NCBI GenBank assembly: GCA_001655205.1
Contig: LPNZ01011165.1
Location: 1-30,530 of the forward strand
DNA length: 30,530 nt
Source of the DNA: Lenisia limosa
Taxonomy: Eukaryota > Breviatea
Reading direction: 5' to 3'
Made by a program: the position numbers and the translations under genes. The notes under the pieces were generated by a model. That model was not told where the DNA came from, did not search any database, and was given only the letters and a program-made list of their open reading frames with translations. The stretch's first letter is position 1. Each line of letters opens with the position of its first letter. This document shows, one piece after another, positions 23,901 to 30,530 of this stretch.

Positions 23901-26900
23901 ATCATATTCTGCTGTCAGTTTTACCATAATAAGAAACAACCCTGTTTTTATTTCTCATTTCTATATCATAGAATAATCTATGACTGTAATGTTCAGTCTT
24001 TCTTCCTCCCTAAAACTGTTGACCCTTGTAGCTGCGACACTTTGTATTGGTGGCATTTGTGGAGAGTTGTCTAGGTCCTGCTATGGTGAGCTACTGGCGA
24101 TATTTTGTCCAGTCTTTCATGGAGGACTGGTGTTGCCAATTTTGAGTTGTGAATATAACTGCAAGACATATCGATATAATATCATATATATACTTTTCAA
24201 ATTTCGTGAATTACAAGGTGGGAAGAAATGGTATGGTTTATTCACCATACAATTCCTGACTCTTTAGCATGCGGAGGCCTTGGCTGTTCTGAACTTTGTT
24301 GAGCACCAACTAGGCGCGGATGCCGGTCTAGTAGGGGGGGGGGGGTAGTNNNNNNNNNNNNNNNNNNNNNNNNNNNNNNNNNNNNNNNNNNNNNNNNNNN
24401 NNNNNNNNNNNNNNNNNNNNNNNTCCTTATACGGGTTACTGTTTCAGAATCGGGAGTTCTTTTTTTATCCCCTCTCCCTCCCAAGGCCGAGCTTCCCTTC
24501 CAACTCATCGCGGCCGCCTGCAGCTCTTTGGCGACTTCTGAACCAAAAACCGAGCTCTATGAGGTGTGTGATGTTGGACTGCTGGGCTCTTTCTTTGGAT
24601 GTGTCTCTCAGAAAACACTGTGATGGGACAGAAGTTAAGTCCATTTCTCAAGACTGCGTTTTGGAGCCTTTTGATTAATTCCACTATAGAAGATCCAGAC
24701 AGCACACAAGTCAGCAAAACCCGCTTTGTCTGTTTTCAGCGCACTTGCCCTTCAAGTGAGGCTAGCTACTGTTCATGGATATTGAAGATATTAGGATCCA
24801 TTCACAGTTATTAAGCCACCCAAGTGTTGTTTGAAGCCTTGGCTGCTATCTATGATCTTAATGTGACTTCCACAGAGCATACTTCGACTTCACCCTTCAA
24901 TGCCCTCTTCAGCCCTCACCCACATCCTGGCGCAGCAGCAAGGCAAAAAGCCAGGAGATAGTAGGCGGCTGGCTTGGTAGAGAAAACAGAGTTGGGTGTG
25001 CCGGACCGAAGTGAAGCTCTAATGTCAATAATAAAGTCTATACAGCTCTGAAACAATAGGATGAGGCACATTTTCCATGCTTCCTTTCATTAACCATTTT
25101 CACGCCACAGTTGAACCCAATGACGTTGTTGAGATGATGGCCATTGTCACAAGTGGCGACTTGCTTACCGAGGTTGGTGTTAGGAGGTACAAGTTGAGAG
25201 GTTGGTGTTAGGAGGTACAAGTTGAGAGGTTGGTGTTAGGAGGTACAAGTTGAGAGGTTGGTGTTAGGAGGTACAAGTTGAGAGAGATGGCGTCACTTCA
25301 GACCTGAGAGCGATAACTGCCATTTTCAACTTGTCTGAGGGGAGGGCTTTTGACGATTCAGGTGGAGCTTGATGAGCTGTTTTCGTTCCTCTTCTCTACT
25401 GTCCACGGTGTGTTGCGGACTTATCTGCTCAAAAAGCGAGGCATCCTTTTTGAAATTCCTTTCATATGTTGCTATTTAAGCACAAGACACGTTTTTTTTG
25501 ACTCCCCCCCCCCCCNNNNNNNNNNNNNNNNNNNNNNNNNNNNNNNNNNNNNNNNNNNNNNNNNNNNNNNNNNNNNNNNNNNNNNNNNNNNNNNNNNNNN
25601 NNNNNNNNNNNNNNNNNNNNNNCCTCCGAACTGAAAGCCAGGGAAAAAGAGCAAAGAAGAACTCTCGAGGTTGCTGTGAGCGGGAGAGGGGGTCCAAAAG
25701 AGCAATAATTATTGAAGCCATTCATTGTGACGTTTTCAAGGATAATTACAAGTATTACACAAAATATCGTATATAAATACTATATATGATAATTATTACA
25801 CCCTGACCGATATAGTGTTGGCAGTTCCTCAGCGCCCTTGTGACTCAGCAGGCGTCATGGGTTCACCCGAACATGTCCGCTTTTCTTGGCTTTATTGCAT
25901 CGGTGAGGGGTACTTGGGATGGTTGGGGGGAGTTATTGAAGGGGTTACTTGGTACTTGGCGGGATTTTTTTGGTTACTTGAAGATATTAGTTGTCTAATC
26001 TGGTCCAGCCAACAGTATTCCAAAAGGAGAGCAAATTGCCTAAAGCGGAAAGCAATATTTTGGAGCTTTTCATGCGTCACTCCAACGCCTGTCTCCTTGC
26101 CGCCACCCTCATCTCAAGCCACCCTAGAGAGCTTCTTGATGATGATGTATGGGGCGTGTTGTGATGCCTATTTCTTTGTTATCTCAGGCACTTTCGTCTT
26201 GAAGCCTTACCTTGACTTACTTACTTTCCCCTACTGCCTCTCTCAACTTACGCACATACCAGGCCACAGCACATCAGTCTCTCTCTTCAGCCATCCAAAC
26301 CACGGCCCTCTCGGCCCTCCGCCTCTGTCACGCCTCCATCACCCACCATTCCAATAGCGCCGTCAAGGAGGCTTCATGCGTTCTCAGGACAAATGTACGA
26401 TGTGTTGACTTGGAAGGTTCATTTTTCAATTATCACCTCTTAATAATAGTACTATTGAAAACAAATCCCAGGTTTTATCTCATGACAGGCATATCTGCTG
26501 TTCACTCTCCTCCCCCAAAGCCTCCTGACAACTAGCCTTACAAACGCCGCGCTACGGGCATGTAGCTTTGGTATGTAATGTTAGGATAAAATCATCTCTA
26601 TCATTGACTTGGGATTCTTGTGAAAAGTTGGAATTCTCAGATTTTACATGGGCATCCTGTGTAATTTTATGGAAATTTGAAGAAATATGGGATTCCCATA
26701 GTACAGTGGAATTGCAACTCAATGTGCCGCAGTGCATTTCCGTTCATAATATAAAATGATGTGGTGACGGATTCTGGCACACACCAAGTCTAACCCTGCT
26801 GATACCTCAGACGTTACACAGCCGGACCCTGCCGCCAACCTTCATTGCACTCTCCACGACGCTGACCTTGGTGGGTGGGCTGCTATACCATGAGCAATAT

Positions 26901-29900
26901 CGTGGACGGGGCCTGAATATTTTATTATCAACGTGTGTACTGCCATTATTGAAGTTTACTCTTCTACAAAGAGCCAATTATGACTGTGATAGTATGTGTA
27001 CTTTTGCCTCGTTTTGTTTTTGTGTGTATATTTCGCAATTCAGCACCCCCCCCCCCNNNNNNNNNNNNNNNNNNNNNNNNNNNNNNNNNNNNNNNNNNNN
27101 NNNNNNNNNNNNNNNNNNNNNNNNNNNNNNNNNNNNNNNNNNNNNNNNNNNNNNNNNNNNNNNNNNNNNNNNNNNNNNNNNNNNNNNNNNNNNNNNNNNN
27201 NNNNNNNNNNNNNNNNNNNNNNNNNNNNNNNNNNNNNNNNNNNNNNNNNNNNNNNNNNNNNNNNNNNNNNNNNNNNNNCGCCGCCGGACCAGTCGGAAGC
27301 GTCGTCGGAAGCCCCGAGGCTGGAGGTTGGAGAGTATCATGGGTATATGTCCAGTGCCTCAACCGAGAATTGTGGTGACTTCGTAACAGATTATTTACGG
27401 CATCACGACGGTCCTGACATGCACGAAGCAAGCGCCTGCGAGACAGCTCTTGTCCGCCGCCGCCGCCCGGGCTCTCGGCAGAAGCATCGCCAATACCACT
27501 CAGGCAAACGCGTGGGGGGGGGGGGGGNNNNNNNNNNNNNNNNNNNNNNNNNNNNNNNNNNNNNNNNNNNNNNNNNNNNNNNNNNNNNNNNNNNNNNNNN
27601 NNNNNNNNNNNNNNNNNNNNNNNNNNNNNNNNNNNNNNNNNNNNNNNNNNNNNNNNNNNNNNNNNNNNNNNNNNNNNNNNCGTTTCTTTTAACTTAGAAT
27701 TTCTGTATAGGGGTCAGATGCTGTCTCATTTGGAAGCGGCAATGGCTGAAGCCAAGAAAAAGACGGCCAAACTTCAAGCCCTTCTTCCCAACGTCGTGAC
27801 AACGTGGGTGGCTTGACCTTCGCTAAAGCCTTTTGCCACCTATGCACTGCTTTTGTATTTTCTTTCGTCCTGACCTCGTAGCCTCCTTGTTGCTCTGTCA
27901 AATAAGGCCACAGACGCGCTCTCAGTTCATGGCCGACATTGCTGGATGATTCTACAGGTGCGTTGGTCTATTTTTGGCGAGGTTGTTTTGGGATGATATA
28001 ACTCCCCCCCCCCCCCNNNNNNNNNNNNNNNNNNNNNNNNNNNNNNNNNNNNNNNNNNNNNNNNNNNNNNNNNNNNNNNNNNNNNNNNNNNNNNNNNNNN
28101 NNNNNNNNNNNNNNNNNNNNNNNNNNNNNNNNNNNNNNNNNNNNNNNNNNNNNNNNNNNNNNNNNNATTTGCCGAGAGTTGCCGGAGACTCTTTCTTCAA
28201 GTTTGCCGTGGAACGATTCCCTACGCTCTCATTTTGTCTCGGTTGTTGCTAACTTGGTGTGCAGTATGATTTTGGCGGTGGTGGAGTCGCACTCACAGGG
28301 CCTAAAGTCGGCCCACGGCACTGCCACTCTTGGTAGGACAAGGGTGACAGTTTTGGTTCAACTCTGTCTGATAGTCAACCAACACAATGACTCACAACTT
28401 TATTTATTTCTGCGCGTATAGATATGTATATGTACAGTATATCATAATATACTAAATATATTATACTATATATGATATATCGATAAATATATATATGCAT
28501 ATACTAGTTATATATATATATATTATATTTGTTTTTTACTAAAAAATAAATATCATATACTACTATATCATATGAATCATGTAATAAGAAACCTAGCTGA
28601 ATAACCACGATTAGTCAACAAGTGTCACCTAACTCTCCACCAGGGCTTGCGGTTGGACGAATGATCAAAGAGGCCGGGCCTATCGCCGCCGTGAAGTACC
28701 TTGAGAGGGCTGCTGGTGAGAGGGGGGGAAATATCACATGATTATTGGCTTCCTTGAGCACGGTTTCATAGCCCCCAGTGCTCTGTTCATCATGGTCACG
28801 TGCGCTGATGCCGGAGGCGGCGGCATGGAGTCTTCAGGGCCTCGCGACCGCTCTCGCCCACTCCGGGCCAAATGCGATGTCCGTCACTACTAAGGTCGGG
28901 GGGGGGGGGNNNNNNNNNNNNNNNNNNNNNNNNNNNNNNNNNNNNNNNNNNNNNNNNNNNNNNNNNNNNNNNNNNNNNNNNNNNNNNNNNNNNNCAGACA
29001 ATGGGATTGTTTACCAAATAAATAATTCTGGCTTTCTTGATGGTGTATATGTAGATATTATTTCGACACTCTGGCGTTCTCAATGTTCAGGTTACGCTAT
29101 CTGTCCGAGGCTGTCTCTCACGAGATGTTCACAGCACTGACTTTGTTGGGGGGGATGGGGGCTTATGTAGCACTACTGAGACTATTTTGTGACTATTGCT
29201 CTGGATTTCCGTTCTCACAATGCTCTAAAGATCATGGCACTATGTGGCAAAGTCATCACAAGCCTCTGTCAGCTGGCTGGGCCTGAGCTTTTGGCTTCAA
29301 CGTCCTTGAGGACTTTGGAAAGTGGGAGGCTAGGTCTGGGAACCGATTCATCCTTATATCACATAGTGATTCATACACTCTTCACCGTTTTGATTCTGTT
29401 TTCTTTTGACGATTGGCAGAAATGCATCTTATGTTATTGTACTCTTAATACCCTTGATAACTTGTTTACGTTCAAGTAGTAATAAAGCATGATTTCTCCC
29501 TTCAAGGCTGTACATACTAGTTTGACGGTTCAGGTGAGGCCATTTATCTTGGCACCGCGTCTTGCTCGCCGTGTCGTGTAGCATTCCTATCCGGTGAGTG
29601 GCTATCTAGCCTTTTTCAGCATCTATACATTCACATCAGAATAATATGAAATTCAAAAGTTAAAGCCTATACTTAGCATCATACGATAGTAATACTTTAT
29701 GCTTTGTTCTCTTTAGTTGCAATCAGCATAATACAACAAGCTGGTACCTTACCATGCTGGCATTCATGACTTCAGCGGCTGAGTCATTGGGCATAATTGA
29801 CAGCAAATGCCGACTTGTTACTGCAGCAATGCGAAAGTTGTCTGAGTATCTGAAGGACCCAGTGCACGATGTTGTTGAGGTGGGGAGGAGGGCGTTTGAT

Positions 29901-30530
29901 TGTTTTGCAGTATAGTCTCTATTGAAACTTGGATCATAGAGATCCGTTTGAGGCTCTCAAGTACCAAACTCAAACATTTTGCTGTGGGATTAGTATTTGA
30001 TAACAGATGGGGCTCAGAGATGTTTAATTTCCTGATATGATTAATAGAACCAAGTTGTTCCATGTCTCTTTGATCATAGGATATATTTAGGAATTTGTAT
30101 TATTGTTGTGATTCAAAGAAAAGTTTCAAATGAGAGACGAAAACACCATTTCAAGCACTGTCATTCGCAATTATCTCTTCATTTCTTGAAAAAGCACAGT
30201 TCCGATCAATGGGGGTCTTATTTGCTCCAATTTCTTTCAACTCATCACAATACTAGCCACCCATCACCCCCTTGTCAGTCAACAGATTTTCATAATTTTT
30301 CCAATTTTACTCACCCCCCCTCCCCCAGGCAAGTCTTTCCCTACTCCGGGTACTCTGTGCGAAGACCCCCGACATCATCTTCACAGCCTTTACTGAGCCT
30401 TTCGCAGGGCTTGCAAGGGTATGTACATACATATCTATGGTGTGGAATTCTCAATAATAGTTTTTACCCGAAATAACATCTTTTCATTTTCATTTAAATG
30501 ATCCCCTTGTTTCATAGCACTGTGGGTTTT
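20983..30530 (+). CDS. HEATR5/Laa1-like HEAT-repeat protein, 3' end beyond the window
   Basis: A large multi-exon gene starting at ATG 20983 (MLALEEVKQRIQACHDGSD). At least 35 exons can be placed and almost all encode paired amphipathic helices, as in HEAT/ARM solenoids. Two regions match HEATR5/Laa1 in sequence order. The N-terminal part (20983-22502) follows the family start. The block at 27429-28894 (RQLLSAAAARALGRSIANTT, AHGTATLGLAVGRMIKEAGP and MPEAAAWSLQGLATALAHSG) fits the family's AAGEALGRM..., GxxLALGxxxRxxGG and VQTWxLHxLxLIxDxxGP. Known: HEATR5 (p200) and yeast Laa1 act with the AP-1 clathrin adaptor and aftiphilin at trans-Golgi/endosome membranes. Function here is inferred. Seven gaps break the gene. 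It continues past 30530, so about 1000 residues are seen of a family that reaches about 2000. Confidence 0.62.
21883..21947 (+). repeat. Copy C of the shared intron block (HEATR5-like gene, sense)
   Basis: This copy begins TGGAGTTTCAGATTATTCGG and runs to CATCGAAATTTCC, where the assembly breaks into the gap 21948-22043. It matches copies A and B with a few substitutions and lies in an intron in gene sense. Confidence 0.85.
22364..22450. repeat. Minisatellite next to a 3' splice site
   Basis: About three and a half copies of a unit containing TTACAATCATAGAACCTCAAA, with variable spacing. The array ends at TTACAATCACAG, and its last AG is the predicted acceptor of HEATR5-like exon 22452-22502. 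Confidence 0.75.
23301..23397 (+). repeat. Copy B of the shared intron block (HEATR5-like gene, sense)
   Basis: This copy has the same TTTGTTTGTTTGGAGTTTCA entry as copy A, the shared TTTACGCCAATA and CATCGAAATTTCCTTCG strings, and ends in TTACTC followed by 13 C at the gap. The next exon (VKEPKDKKK) follows the gap, so the block forms the 3' part of the intron. Confidence 0.85.
25171..25282 (+). repeat. Four-copy 28-base tandem repeat covering a 5' splice site
   Basis: Four near-identical 28-base units start AGGTTGGTGTTAGGAGGTAC and end AAGTTGAG. The first unit begins at the exon end, where GAG|GTTGGT is the predicted donor of exon 25111-25172, so four donor-like sites stand in a row. The expansion lies entirely in the intron. 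Confidence 0.92.
26646..26700 (+). repeat. Second dispersed repeat, copy 2
   Basis: Partner of 14475-14530 (ATGGGCATCCTGTGTAATTT then GAAGAAATATGGGATTC). It lies in an intron of the HEATR5-like gene, in sense. The opposite orientations relative to the host genes suggest a dispersed element rather than a splicing signal. Confidence 0.7.
27279..30418 (+). other. HEATR5-like gene, C-terminal block within the window
   Basis: Exons: to 27325 (acidic, PPDQSEASSEAPRLE, following a gap), 27429-27511, 27711-27795, 27907-27957, 28167-28332 (following a gap), 28644-28715, 28779-28894, about 29080-29133, about 29177-29321, about 29536-29592, 29717-29879 and 30329-30418. Exons 28167 to 28894 join in phase and carry the clearest HEATR5-like segment. 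Exon 29717-29879 (YLTMLAFMTSAAESLG) joins in phase to 30329-30418 (SLLRVLCAKTPDIIFTAFTE). The three joins between 28894 and 29717 are uncertain; one further exon probably lies in the gap 28910-28994. Confidence 0.55.
28420..28570. repeat. AT-dinucleotide-rich, self-complementary intron segment
   Basis: Long TATATA stretches with several perfect or near-perfect palindromes fill the intron 28333-28643 of the HEATR5-like gene. Similar AT-rich stretches occur at 21781-21865, 13486-13560 and 25740-25800, also in noncoding sequence. Confidence 0.7.

Larger units (their letters stand above)
23480..26870 (+). other. HEATR5-like gene, middle HEAT block
   Basis: Exons: to 23532 (VKEPKDKKKTVPVTLSE, following a gap), 23633-23723, 23793-23893, 24268-24330, 24486-24563, 24711-24755, 24876-24960, 25111-25172, 25362-25407, 25623-25669 (SELKAREKEQRRTLE, following a gap), 25825-25902, 26009-26146, 26263-26394, 26489-26570 and 26811-26870. 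Phases agree at nearly all joins. Typical helix pairs are ARVSHSKALKTLLKDLPHSY, AEALAVLNFVEHQLG, LVTQQASWVHPNMSAFLGFI and NACLLAATLISSHPRELLDD. This block has no specific motif that names the family by itself. Confidence 0.6.

Noticed and set aside
25171-25282. CRISPR-like array (28-base repeats)
   Set aside because: The units abut with no spacers, lie inside an intron of a eukaryotic gene and vary only at the edges. This is a plain tandem repeat.
27512-27527. Poly-Gly and poly-Pro segments at frame ends (also at other gaps)
   Set aside because: They translate G or C runs that belong to introns next to gaps.
26996-27697. 233-codon plus frame spanning N runs
   Set aside because: It is open only because N is translated as X. 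The real exons here use other frames (27279-27325 and 27429-27511).

Overview
The window is nuclear DNA from an unidentified, intron-dense eukaryote with a compact genome. Genes are split into many short exons (14 to about 185 nt) by GT-AG introns, mostly 36 to 450 nt long. Reading frames stay open only when these introns are removed, and exon phases agree across most junctions. The genes belong to conserved eukaryotic endomembrane and signalling families: a FYVE/CCT lipid kinase of the Fab1/PIKfyve type, a GNAT acetyltransferase, a SNF1/AMPK-related kinase with a UBA domain, an NDRG-like protein and a HEATR5/Laa1-like solenoid. A free-living protist is the best guess, but the sequence does not fix the lineage. 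The predicted genes stop at TAA or TAG, and the standard code fits.

Layout. (1) 1-9341, minus: Fab1/PIKfyve-like gene, read from its ATG at 9341 leftwards through FYVE, CCT and Cys-rich (CHK) regions to the linker before the kinase domain; the catalytic domain lies beyond the left edge. (2) 9342-10125: divergent intergenic region. (3) 10126 to 11703 or 11731, plus: GNAT N-acetyltransferase, convergent with the next gene. (4) 12020-13976, minus: unrecognised small protein of about 140 residues. (5) 14316-17205, minus: SNF1-related protein kinase with a UBA-like tail, nearly complete; one exon runs into a gap. (6) 17523-18237, minus: small hypothetical protein, partly in a gap. (7) 18343-20387, minus: NDRG-family alpha/beta-hydrolase-fold protein. 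(8) 20388-20982: divergent intergenic region with a repeated block. (9) 20983 to beyond the right edge, plus: HEATR5/Laa1-like HEAT-repeat protein, at least 35 exons.

The products do not form an operon or obvious pathway. Two act in endosome/lysosome and AP-1 traffic in other eukaryotes (Fab1 and HEATR5/Laa1), which may be chance proximity.

The most unusual signals are in the introns. Long C runs cluster upstream of acceptors and long G runs lie just after donors, always in gene-sense orientation; nearly every assembly gap abuts such a run. A block of about 65-90 nt is shared, in sense orientation, by three introns of two genes (resembling introner-type elements). One 5' splice site lies in a four-copy tandem repeat. 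All exon joins come from reading by eye and have not been checked against transcripts.
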